Assembly (NCBI RefSeq): GCF_001652265.1
Contig: NZ_LWBS01000327.1
Location: forward strand, 1 to 64,000
Length of the DNA: 64,000 nucleotides
Origin: Rhizobium leguminosarum
Lineage (GTDB): Bacteria; Pseudomonadota; Alphaproteobacteria; Rhizobiales; Rhizobiaceae
Direction of reading: 5' to 3'
Position numbers and translations under genes: made by a program
The notes under the pieces: model-generated
What the model was told of the DNA's origin: nothing
Database searches by the model: none
Seen by the model: the letters and a program-made list of their open reading frames with translations, nothing else
Part shown: positions 51,811 to 59,719 of the stretch, in pieces
How the letters are laid out: every line of letters starts with the position of its first letter
Numbering within the stretch: the stretch's first letter is position 1

Positions 51811-52695
51811 CTATGCCGCTTTCGAGCGGAAAAGAGTGTCGAACGCAAGAGCGAGTTGCGCCTGCCCTTCGCCGGATATTGAAACGAGTGGTGGGCGAAC
51901 CGCAAGCCAGATTTCATCCGACGTCAAGTGAGCCACCATGGCCTTCACGGCAGCGGTCACCGGAAATTTCAGCAGTTCGTCCACGAAATCCTCGATGCGG
52001 GAATCGTCCTTGCCTTCCTCTGCCATCAGCTTGACTTCGTGGGGTACGAAATTCGCCATGCCGGAGATTGCGCCCTGGCCGCCAAGCCGCACGCCCTTCG
52101 CCAGATGACGTTCGTCCCCCACCAGGATGACAAGATCGCCATGCGCCTTCAACAGCGCTTCCGTGAAAGGCCAGTCGCCGGAAGAATCCTTGACGCCCGT
52201 GACGATATTGGGAAAGGCGGTCCGCAGTCGGCCGATCAGCGATACGCTCAGCGGGACCATGGTGACCGAGGGAATGTTGTAGACGATAATGTCTCGCGCC
52301 TTGTCGCCCAGGATGGCGAAAACAGCCGAAAACCACTGGAAGACGCCGTCGTCACTGACGTTTTTGAAGTAGGAAGGGGGAGCAAGAAGGACATTGCGGG
52401 CTCCCCGGGAAAGCGCATGCCCGGCCTGCATCGCCGCATCCTCGGCCGCGTCGACCAGTACGCCGACGATGATTTGCTTTGCTGCTATCCCATTATCAAG
52501 CATGAAAGTGAAGACACGTTCACGTTCCTTGGTTCCGATGGAAGAACCTTCACCGGTCGTCCCGAACAGCGTCACGCTCGTACATCCGGCAGCGAGGCTT
52601 CGCCGTGCCTGCTCGATCATCGCCTCGATCATGATATCGCCATGGCTGTCGAATGGTGTGGCGAGAGCGACTGAGAGCCCGAATTTCTGTGTCAA
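51811..52695 (-). CDS. dihydrodipicolinate synthase/N-acetylneuraminate lyase family protein
   Basis: A 294-residue Schiff-base TIM-barrel lyase. GTTGEGSSIGTKERE (about residues 44-58), the conserved Tyr in VYNIPSVTMV and the Schiff-base Lys in IVTGVKDSSGDW are all present. It heads a catabolic sugar operon, so a housekeeping lysine role is unlikely; keto-deoxy sugar acid aldolase or dehydratase is more probable. A good GntR-type operator lies 40-56 bases upstream of its start. Confidence 0.9.
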   Translation of the reverse strand: MTQKFGLSVALATPFDSHGDIMIEAMIEQARRSLAAGCTSVTLFGTTGEGSSIGTKERERVFTFMLDNGIAAKQIIVGVLVDAAEDAAMQAGHALSRGARNVLLAPPSYFKNVSDDGVFQWFSAVFAILGDKARDIIVYNIPSVTMVPLSVSLIGRLRTAFPNIVTGVKDSSGDWPFTEALLKAHGDLVILVGDERHLAKGVRLGGQGAISGMANFVPHEVKLMAEEGKDDSRIEDFVDELLKFPVTAAVKAMVAHLTSDEIWLAVRPPLVSISGEGQAQLALAFDTLFRSKAA

Positions 52696-52734
52696 ATATG
52701 CCTCCTCCCAATTACCGGTTCAGATGTAGCAGAC

Positions 52735-52751
52735 TAACATGTTACATGTAA
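52735..52751 (-). promoter_or_regulatory. overlapping palindromes TAACATGTTA/TTACATGTAA, candidate GntR operator
   Basis: TAACATGTTACATGTAA contains two perfect 10-base palindromes (52735-52744 and 52742-52751) sharing three bases. The GT..AC spacing fits GntR/FCD binding sites. It lies upstream of the DapA-family gene, the first gene of the operon that includes the GntR regulator. Confidence 0.6.
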
Positions 52752-52808
52752 ATAGGTGATTGCATACCGCCTCGTTACACGATTGTCGCGGTCGTGGCTT
52801 CCCTCCGG

Positions 52809-54113
52809 TCAACTGGCATGCCTTGCTGTTGGCCCATTCGCCCGCACGAGCGCCATCAGCATCGGGCCGATCGCAAACTCGCCCCTCTCGGTCCTTCGGG
52901 TCAGATCTCTGAGATAGCCGCCGGGCGAGTTGATGTGCCCTCCCCTTTCCAGAATGCAGGCAATCACGGTGGCGGCATTTTCCGGGCCCATGCCGGAGCA
53001 GGCTTCCTCATAGGCCGAGCGACTGACGCCGAGCATCGAGCGCACGACGACCGCGGCCGACATCAGGTCTCGCCAGTTGCCGATGGTTCCGCCGGGTCCG
53101 TAGTCGAGAATACCGGGGCAGGCTTGGAGGACGAGGCCGAGCGGGAAGGATTTCAGGCCATGCCCGGCCCCTGGATCGGCGGCGTCCCCCGCCTTGTTGC
53201 TCATCCCGCCGGAAGGCTTCGGTTGTTTCAGTCTTTGCTCGTCCGGCGGTCCGGCATTCGGTTCAAGATCGGCAACTGCCCTTTCGCCCTGCTTCGTTTC
53301 GAAGCCTGGTTCAAGTTCATAGGTGGACTTGGGATTTGAATTCTGTTTGTGATGCTCAATCTGAGACTCATTGGCGTCTATTTTTTGTGTTTTTATCTGT
53401 CTTTCCAGCAAGTTGACGATTTCAGCCCGCAGCAACCCCATCTCATCGAGCAGCGGTGCCAATTCTTCAGCGGTCGCCACGCGTGGAATCCGGGCAAGGA
53501 GCGCTCGAAACATCCCCGAAATGCCTCCCCAATCCCCGGAAACCCCTTCTTCGAGCGCCGTCGTGATCAACTTGGAAATGTCCCGCCGGCAGATGGTCAA
53601 CCGTTCCCTGGTCACCCTTAACAGCTCCCGGTCGGCAACCGCCTGGGCGGCCAGGGTTTCAATTTCGACAGCACGCGCCAGAAGCGGTGCTACGCTAAAC
53701 CCGAAGGCCTCGCCGACGGACCCTGCCGTGTCGCGGCGCGCATAGCGCTTTCCATTCGGGCTGTCCTTGCGCAGGATCAGGCCGGCCTCGACCAGAACGG
53801 CAAGATGCCGCCTGAGCGTCGCTGGCGTCATGCCGCGGGCGCGAAGCGAAAGCTGCGCATTCGACGGGAAGACAATCAGGCCCTTCTCCTCGGAAATCTC
53901 GTCGTCTGGGTAGAAGGTCAGAAGCGCGTCGAGCACCGTCAGCGCCCGATCGGTGACGCCAAGCGCCGGCCGCGCTTCGCAGATCGCCCTGAACAGCTTC
54001 CATTTGCTGCGCTTCATCCCCGGCTCGATGGTCTCGGCCAGTTGCTGGTTTGCCAGCATGCCAAGCGACATCGGCCGCCGCCCAAAGGGCGTCGTCACAT
54101 ATCCACTCTCCAT
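52809..54113 (-). CDS. repC: plasmid replication initiator RepC
   Basis: A 434-residue replication initiator of repABC replicons. The N-terminus has RSKWKLFRAICEARPALGVTDRALTVLDALL and a winged-helix part (NAQLSLRARGMTPATLRRHLAVLVEAGLI, about residues 84-112); a variable Lys/Gln/Asn-rich linker follows (about 235-320) and a conserved C-terminal region (SPGGYLRDLTRR). It is last in repABC, 154 bases after repB, with the antisense RNA locus between. Known family members act only in cis at an origin inside repC. Normal length, no defects. Confidence 0.96.
   Translation of the reverse strand: MESGYVTTPFGRRPMSLGMLANQQLAETIEPGMKRSKWKLFRAICEARPALGVTDRALTVLDALLTFYPDDEISEEKGLIVFPSNAQLSLRARGMTPATLRRHLAVLVEAGLILRKDSPNGKRYARRDTAGSVGEAFGFSVAPLLARAVEIETLAAQAVADRELLRVTRERLTICRRDISKLITTALEEGVSGDWGGISGMFRALLARIPRVATAEELAPLLDEMGLLRAEIVNLLERQIKTQKIDANESQIEHHKQNSNPKSTYELEPGFETKQGERAVADLEPNAGPPDEQRLKQPKPSGGMSNKAGDAADPGAGHGLKSFPLGLVLQACPGILDYGPGGTIGNWRDLMSAAVVVRSMLGVSRSAYEEACSGMGPENAATVIACILERGGHINSPGGYLRDLTRRTERGEFAIGPMLMALVRANGPTARHAS
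53328..53402. other. AT-rich tract in repC, candidate replication origin
   Basis: About 75 bases of AT-rich sequence within the central part of repC, in an otherwise GC-rich gene. In studied repABC plasmids the origin lies in an AT-rich stretch inside repC. The position here corresponds; no DnaA box or iteron set was identified. Confidence 0.5.
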
Positions 54114-54172
54114 TTGCCTTCACCTTCGTTCAGGCAAAAGAAAACCATCCACCAATTTGATGCCTAAGACGC

Positions 54173-54201
54173 TTGACTGTGATTCGTGGAAATGCGATTC
54201 T
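54173..54201 (+). promoter_or_regulatory. promoter of the repABC antisense RNA
   Basis: TTGACT (54173-54178), a 17-base spacer and GATTCT (54196-54201), pointing against repC. The -35 is near consensus and the spacing ideal. It lies in the repB-repC gap, where repABC plasmids carry their counter-transcribed RNA. Confidence 0.65.
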
Positions 54202-54207
54202 CGATGT

Positions 54208-54262
54208 GCTTAAGATCTGAGAAGGGCTTCCACGACGGCGTCGTTGGGGGCCTTTTTCTTTT
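54208..54262 (+). ncRNA. counter-transcribed RNA (incompatibility RNA) of repABC
   Basis: Predicted from the promoter above and an imperfect GC-rich hairpin (about 54221-54254: AAGGGCTTCCACGAC, loop, GTCGTTGGGGGCCTT) followed by TTTTTCTTTT. The resulting RNA of about 55 bases is antisense to the repC leader. In this plasmid family such RNAs block repC expression and set copy number and incompatibility. The 5' end is estimated, not seen. Confidence 0.7.
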
Positions 54263-54267
54263 GCGCG

Positions 54268-55269
54268 CTACGCTCCTCTGTCCTTGTTGAACTCCTGGAA
54301 CAGGCCCTTCAGCCTTTCCTGGACGAATTGATCGAAACCGGGTGCGGTCTTGCCGTCGAAGACAAAGGTTGCACCGGACGCTGTCTTTTTGATTATGACA
54401 GGCACCCCACTAATTTGTGTTTTGGCCACCGCTGGCTTCGGCGCAGCCGTCTTCTGCGTTGCCAGAACGAGTGCCCGCTGAAACCGCTCGTCGCTCGAAA
54501 TTTTGCGCGCGTCGTCCGCGGACAACTCGACGATGATCTTCTCGACGTCGACTTTCTCAAGCCGCTCGCCCAATTCCAACCATCGCCGGCGGCCGATATC
54601 GGGCGCGGCGCCGATGGCGTTGACGAGCGTAAGGGGGACCTGTCGTATGACGATCAGCATTCTCGACAGCGCCGCCTTGTCGACGCCGAGAGCCGCCATA
54701 ATGACATCGCGGCCAAAGCTGCGTTCCTCAAGCCTCGATGCAAAGAGCGCGCGTTCGATGTAGGAGAGATTGGTTCGAGCGCTGTTTTCCTGTCCCTGGC
54801 TGACGACCAGTTGACCGTCGGTGAGATCGCGGACAACGGCGCGCACCCTGATCCCGATTTCTCGGGCGGCAGCCAGGCGTCGATGGCCGTAGGCAACCTG
54901 ATAGCGTCCTCTGGTTTCGGGATGCGGACGGACAAGGATCGGAACCTGCTGGCCATGCTCGCGGATCTGCTCGACAAGCTGCGCAAGTTCGGCCGCGTCG
55001 ATTGCCAATCGATCGCTGACAAAGGAAGCATCAATCAGTCTGGGATCGAGTTCGACGATGGTCTGGCCGGCAGCAAGTTGCCGTTCCAGCTCGCTCGCCC
55101 GCTCCATCTTCTCGGTAATGTTGCCGAGCGTCTTGGTAATGCCGCCGACCGGAGCCGCACTGCGCTCCTGCGGCACGAATCCCGCGATCGGACGATTGTC
55201 GCGCGGTGCGACTGCGTCCATCCTTTCCGGGTTCGGAGCGGAAATTTCGATGAGGTTCTTGCGCGCCAT
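54268..55269 (-). CDS. repB: plasmid partitioning protein RepB
   Basis: A 333-residue ParB-family protein. The ParB core with ILVRPHPETRGRYQVAYGHRRLAAAREIG (about residues 110-138) and NSARTNLSYIERALFA, then the helix-turn-helix DVIMAALGVDKAALSRMLIVIRQVP (about 178-202). It binds parS-type centromere sites and pairs with RepA for segregation and operon repression. It starts three bases after repA stops, so no centromere site lies between them, as it does in some relatives. Confidence 0.96.
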   Translation of the reverse strand: MARKNLIEISAPNPERMDAVAPRDNRPIAGFVPQERSAAPVGGITKTLGNITEKMERASELERQLAAGQTIVELDPRLIDASFVSDRLAIDAAELAQLVEQIREHGQQVPILVRPHPETRGRYQVAYGHRRLAAAREIGIRVRAVVRDLTDGQLVVSQGQENSARTNLSYIERALFASRLEERSFGRDVIMAALGVDKAALSRMLIVIRQVPLTLVNAIGAAPDIGRRRWLELGERLEKVDVEKIIVELSADDARKISSDERFQRALVLATQKTAAPKPAVAKTQISGVPVIIKKTASGATFVFDGKTAPGFDQFVQERLKGLFQEFNKDRGA

Positions 55270-55272
55270 CTG

Positions 55273-56466
55273 CTATTTCCTTCCCCAGGTCGAGCGAATA
55301 TGCGCCTCGATCTCGCCGTTCACGAGGTTGAGGGAGTCCAGAGCCCGATCGTAGGTTCCGCGTGTGAACTGCGAACGCTCGACCTCGTAGAGTGTCTGCT
55401 TGGTGACGCCGGCGTCGGCGACCGCCGTCGACTTCACCATGGCGTTGTGGAGCATTCGATTGCCGAAGATCGCCCGCATGAAGCCGGTCATCTGGCTTTG
55501 CGGTCCGTCGTTCGGCTCGAACCGCGTCACGAGATAGCGCATCCAGTCATAGCTGGTACGCCCGCCGGCCTTTTCCACGACCGACATCAGCTCACTCGTC
55601 ATCGTCAGAAACTGCGACATCGACATGACATCCAGCATCTGCGGGTGGACCGTGATCAAGACCGAGGTGGCCGCGCAGAGCGCCGACATCGTCAGGAACC
55701 CCAGCTGCGGCGGGCAGTCGATCACCACGACGTCGTAAAGGCTTTCGATCTCCGTCAGGACTTCGCCAATGCGGGCAAAGAACATCGTCTCCGCCGTACC
55801 CGACGCCATCGCCTTCGGCGTCTCATGCTCGAATTCCATCAGCTCGAGATTGCCCGGAATGAGATGCAGATTGGGCGTGTAGGTGGCGCGCACGATGTCG
55901 GCGATGGGGCGTGGCTCCTCGTATCGGATCGCACCGTAGATCGTTTCGCCCTCTCCGACGTCGAACTCCGGCTGATGGCCGAACAAGGCGGACAAGGAGG
56001 CCTGCGGATCGAGGTCGACGGCGAGCACGCGGTAGCCCCTGAGCGCCATGAACTGCGCCAGATGGGCCGCAGTGGTGGTCTTGCCCGAGCCACCCTTGAA
56101 ATTCATGACGGAGATGATCTGGAGCTTTTCCCCTGGCCGGCGGGCCGGTACATATTTCGGCGTTCCGTTTCGCTCGTCGAGGACCCGGCGAATCCGGTCC
56201 ATGTCCGTTGCACTGTAAAGCCGCCGTCCGTTTGCGAGCGGATCGGGCCCATGGCCGTCGGCGGCTACCTGGCGGAGATAACCTTCGCCGATGCCGATAA
56301 AGGCCGCAGCTTCCGCCGGCGAAAATGTTCTGATGGTCTTTTGCGAGAGCGGGGGAAAGATTTTTGCCTGATGCTGCTGAAGTTGATAGGATAACTCCTT
56401 CGCATCTGTTGCCAGAAGCGACGGGAGATGCTCTTGATCGTCCTGAAGCGCAAGGCTCGGCTGCAT
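55273..56466 (-). CDS. repA: plasmid partitioning ATPase RepA
   Basis: A 397-residue ParA-family ATPase. An N-terminal DNA-binding region (FSPAEAAAFIGIGEGYLRQVAADG, about residues 48-71) is followed by the deviant Walker A KGGSGKTTTA (about 124-133), DLDPQASLS and VVIDCPPQLGFLT. It drives plasmid partition and with RepB represses its own promoter. It leads the repABC operon; a long inverted repeat lies 15-59 bases upstream of the ATG. Confidence 0.97.
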   Translation of the reverse strand: MQPSLALQDDQEHLPSLLATDAKELSYQLQQHQAKIFPPLSQKTIRTFSPAEAAAFIGIGEGYLRQVAADGHGPDPLANGRRLYSATDMDRIRRVLDERNGTPKYVPARRPGEKLQIISVMNFKGGSGKTTTAAHLAQFMALRGYRVLAVDLDPQASLSALFGHQPEFDVGEGETIYGAIRYEEPRPIADIVRATYTPNLHLIPGNLELMEFEHETPKAMASGTAETMFFARIGEVLTEIESLYDVVVIDCPPQLGFLTMSALCAATSVLITVHPQMLDVMSMSQFLTMTSELMSVVEKAGGRTSYDWMRYLVTRFEPNDGPQSQMTGFMRAIFGNRMLHNAMVKSTAVADAGVTKQTLYEVERSQFTRGTYDRALDSLNLVNGEIEAHIRSTWGRK

Positions 56467-56480
56467 GATCTTTTTCCCAG

Positions 56481-56525
56481 GTAACTGCGCAATTTTGAAC
56501 GAAAGCGCTTCAGTTGCGCAGTTAC
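56481..56525 (-). promoter_or_regulatory. inverted repeat upstream of repA, candidate RepA/RepB site
   Basis: GTAACTGCGCAA (56481-56492) and TTGCGCAGTTAC (56514-56525): perfect 12-base arms, 21-base spacer containing the palindrome AAGCGCTT. Placed just before repA, it suits the autorepression operator or a parS-like partition site. It does not match the GTTNNCNGCNGNNAAC parS pattern I know. Confidence 0.6.
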
Positions 56526-56738
56526 TATATGCCTCGATTCGTTACCAATTTACAAATGCTTAACCAAACCGTCCGTTTCAGCCCATCGAGACGGCTGGCG
56601 ACATGAGCCAGATTTCAAGTAATTCGCGCATTGCCGATGACTCGAAGTGACTGATAACCACGGTGGCTTTCCAGCCGACCGGGCGGTCAATCATGTCGCC
56701 ATATAAGCCCGATTATCAATAGCTTGGGCGCTGCCTCT

Positions 56739-58034
56739 CTATTTCCCATCGTCCTTCAGGTAGTTGTTGCCGTTGATCACCAGAAGCCCGTCGGAACCTT
56801 TGTCCGGCTCGAATATGCTCATGGTCTCCGTCCTACCACTCACGTCGGTCAGGTCGAGACGATAGCCGGAAAGCTTGTAGCGTCCGCTTGCACCCGGCCG
56901 GTTGCTTGACGTGGTGACGCCCGATTGCGATCCGCCGATTTCATTCGTCATCGAGGCGCCCGACCAACCTGTGCGTTCGAAAGTACCGTTTCGATGAAGC
57001 CTCAGCGTATGGCTGGACGCCACCGATCCCGATGAGGTCGCGGTCATCCCGCTCGAGGCGAAGGTGGATACCCATTCGCCGTCGAGCTTCGTGCCCTCAT
57101 CAAACGGCGGCATGGCGCGGTGGTCTGCGTCGGCAATCACCAAGTCCTGACCTTTTTTTTCGAGAATGGCTTCGCCTCGATCTCGATCGTGCCGTAGGCA
57201 GAGGTGACACTACGCGTTTGGATCGCCCCGGCGGAGGAGAAAAAACCGCCGCCGGTAAGCTTGTAGAGGCCGCAATCGGTCGGGGTGTCCCTGCAATGTT
57301 CGCCAATGCTCCGGCCGCCCCTCGGCAGTTCCGTGCTGAACAGCCCCTTCGGGTCGAACATGGTGATCGTGCTGTCCGAATAAAAATCCATGCCGCCAAA
57401 GACATTCGGCCGGAGACCGGTATCGAGATGGGTGAAGACGCCGTCCAGCCCGCCGTCTTCGCTCGCCGGCACGAGATCGAAATCCTTGTCGGAAGGATCA
57501 AGCTTCACTGAGCGCACGAGGGTTGCGAAATCGGCCTCGGCACTTCTGCTTCTGTCACCGTTCACATTCAGCAGCACGAGCTGCAGATAGGCCTGCTGCT
57601 TGTCGCCGGCGATGCCGACGACGATCCGGCTAATGCTGACAGCGTTCTTCCACGCGGATATCGTAGCCGTTCACAGTGATCCCGTAATGTTTGACCAGGA
57701 TATCTTCCTTCGCCATGTCGGGCAGCGTCGCGACGAAGGTCTTCATGCCGGCCTGCAGAGAACTGCGCGCTGCCGGGAGCGGCTTGGTGATCTGAATCAG
57801 AGCATTGCCGCGCTTGTCGTCCTCCGTTTCCGGAAAATCTTTCTGCAGCATAAACAGATTGCCCTTGCCGGCCTTCCTCCAGCCGGTAGCAGCATCGGGC
57901 AGGGTCACCGTTAGGCCGCCGATTTCGGCGGGCGCCGCCAATGCCTGGGAGCAGGACAGGAGGCAAGAAAGACTGAGAATGACGCTCAGGGCTAATCTAC
58001 CACGGCCAATCCAATGAAATTGCGCGCTTCCCAT
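56739..58034 (-). pseudogene. secreted protein gene broken by two frameshifts
   Basis: Three consecutive reading frames make one protein of about 430 residues. Part 1 (58034 to about 57645) starts MGSAQFHWIGRGRLAL after a GAGGGGT ribosome site and has a signal peptide ending QALA. A one-base shift near 57645-57650 moves into NAVSISRIVVGIAGDKQQAYLQ and the second part; a second shift at a run of eight A (minus strand, 57153-57160) moves into KGQDLVIADADHRAMPPFDEG and the last part ending NGNNYLKDDGK. The C-terminal half holds two similar-looking beta-type segments (LYKLTGGGFFSS; RYKLSGYRLDL). Family not recognised. Sequencing error at the A-run is possible. Confidence 0.6.
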
Positions 58035-58271
58035 TACCCCTCCCCGGCTTCGATGACCGCCGACGGGATTTGGAGCCGGGTGTGTGCTTTTCAACCCTGG
58101 GGTTTGATGAAGGTTTCTTGAACGCTTAGCCAACGCTCCACTAAACGGATTACTCACGACGCCACGCCACACCTCCTATTAGGCGAATGGCGGGGGGCCG
58201 GCAAAAGTGGGAGAACTGTCGACCGGAAATTCTCCGCACTTGAAGGTTCCTACGACGCCTGGAGGTGTGCC

Positions 58272-58484
58272 ATGAGAACCATGTGCTCTGCATTGACGCT
58301 GTGTATCGCGATTGCCCTTTGCACGGCAAATGCCAGATATGTCACCCTGCCAGGATACGCCTTCAAGACCAATCCGAAATGTCAGCGCCACGAACCGAAG
58401 ACGAGGTTTGACACAAGGTGCGACTGGCCGAGACTGGGCTTCAAGGACTTTACGCCCCCGCTCGTGACCGTGCTTGGAATCTAA
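58272..58484 (+). CDS. small secreted protein, unknown function
   Basis: A 70-residue protein with a signal peptide (MRTMCSALTLCIAIALCTANA) and a mature part of about 49 residues containing two Cys, RYVTLPGYAFKTNPKC and TRCDWPRLGFKD. A strong ribosome site (GGAGGTG, five bases before ATG) argues that it is real. It stands alone between the broken gene and a repeat element. No family was recognised. Confidence 0.6.
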   Translation: MRTMCSALTLCIAIALCTANARYVTLPGYAFKTNPKCQRHEPKTRFDTRCDWPRLGFKDFTPPLVTVLGI

Positions 58485-58664
58485 AGATCCTGCCCAGCTT
58501 CAGGTGGGCCGGATGGTAGATTGGGGAACGTATTGCTATTGCGGAAAAGAGCGGCCCCCCGCATCGACGAGAGATACCTCGTTTCGACATGCCGCAATTC
58601 ACGGATCGCCCTCCAGTAAACGCTGCTGCCATGCCGTCTCGTTGACCGACGGGTGCCCTTCTAA

Positions 58665-58769
58665 AGCATGTCGCGCAAAAGTGTGCAGCGGTTTTGCGAC
58701 AACGGCATGCGTAAAAACAAAGACTTAAAGCGCGACAAAGCGAATCTGAAAGATCGCGACGCGCTTTAG
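58665..58769. repeat. RIME-like element, type 3, second copy
   Basis: Same two-hairpin unit as at 18744-18847: GCATGTCGCGCAAAA to TTTTGCGACAACGGCATGC (58666-58710), then TTAAAGCGCG to GCGCTTTAGA. It lies 58 bases after the dioxygenase stop and may end that operon's transcript. Confidence 0.85.
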
Positions 58770-58826
58770 AGGTAACCGCAGGCGGAAATCATCGTTCGGA
58801 CAGTTGCCCGACCCGCCCGGGAGGTT

Positions 58827-59711
58827 CTACTCCCAGGACCGGGCCAGCACGAAATCGTGCTCCACCAGCCAAAACTTGTCCGCGAATCCAAGGTCGCTAG
58901 CCCGCACTGGATCTTCTACGGGCTGAAACTTGGCAAGCAAGCTCTCCTTCACGCCGAAGACGGCGTCCGAGTGGATGTACGGGTCGTCCGGATCGAAGAT
59001 GTGTGTTGTCAGCGCCTCGAAGCCGTCGGCCTTTATGATGTAATGCAGGTGAGCCGGCCTATAGGGATGACGTCCAAGCGCGCCGAGCAGCTTGCCGACC
59101 GGCCCGTCGTCCGGGATCGGGTAATATTTGGGCTTGACCGCCCGGAACCAATAGCGGCCGTCCGCGCCCGTGCGAAAGACGCCGCGAAGGTTGAAGTCGG
59201 GTTGTATCCCCTTCTGTTGCACGTCGTAGAAGCCTTCGTCGTTGGCCTGCCAAACGTCGATGACAGCATTGGAAATCGGCCCGCCATCCGTGTCGAGTAT
59301 CCGCCCTCCGATCACCATATCCTCGCCTTTCTGGTCGAGGCAGATGTTGGCGCCCATCGGCAGTTCCGGCGCGTCGGCAACGTGAAACGGACCGAGCACC
59401 GTGCTTTCAGAAGCCCCAGAGGGCTTGCGATTATTGATGGCATCGACCAGCATCGACACGCCGAACACGTCTGACAACAGGATAAACTCCTGTCGCCATT
59501 CATTGCACGTCTGCCCGGTACGGGTGAGAAAGAAGATTGCCTCCATCCACTCGTCCTGCGTCGGCTCAAGCTCCTTTACCGCCTCATGTAGCTTGCGTGT
59601 GACAACCTCCATCACCCGCTTCAGGCGCTCGTCCCTGGCTTGAGCGTTGCGGCTCGTGACCACCTCCACGGAATTTTCTTCGGTGAAATAGCCCTTTTCT
59701 TCGGAGCTCAT
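58827..59711 (-). CDS. intradiol ring-cleavage dioxygenase (hydroxyquinol 1,2-dioxygenase type)
   Basis: A 294-residue Fe(III) dioxygenase. The N-terminal dimerisation domain (RVMEVVTRKLHEAVKELEPT) and ASESTVLGPFHVADAPEL precede the active site. Fe ligands are probably Tyr162 (DEGFYDVQ), Tyr196 or 197 (KPKYYPIP), His221 and His223 (RPAHLHY). The combination suits hydroxyquinol enzymes, which give maleylacetate; catechol is the alternative. ATG at 59709-59711 (MSSEEKGYF) has GAGGTG upstream. It is the last gene of an aromatic operon; no maleylacetate reductase is in view. Confidence 0.9.
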   Translation of the reverse strand: MSSEEKGYFTEENSVEVVTSRNAQARDERLKRVMEVVTRKLHEAVKELEPTQDEWMEAIFFLTRTGQTCNEWRQEFILLSDVFGVSMLVDAINNRKPSGASESTVLGPFHVADAPELPMGANICLDQKGEDMVIGGRILDTDGGPISNAVIDVWQANDEGFYDVQQKGIQPDFNLRGVFRTGADGRYWFRAVKPKYYPIPDDGPVGKLLGALGRHPYRPAHLHYIIKADGFEALTTHIFDPDDPYIHSDAVFGVKESLLAKFQPVEDPVRASDLGFADKFWLVEHDFVLARSWE

Positions 59712-59719
59712 AGTGCACC

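Noticed and set aside
56481..56525. Canonical parS site GTTNNCNGCNGNNAAC in the repABC region
   Set aside because: The repeat before repA does not fit this pattern and no other match was noticed by eye in the gaps; a full motif scan was not possible.
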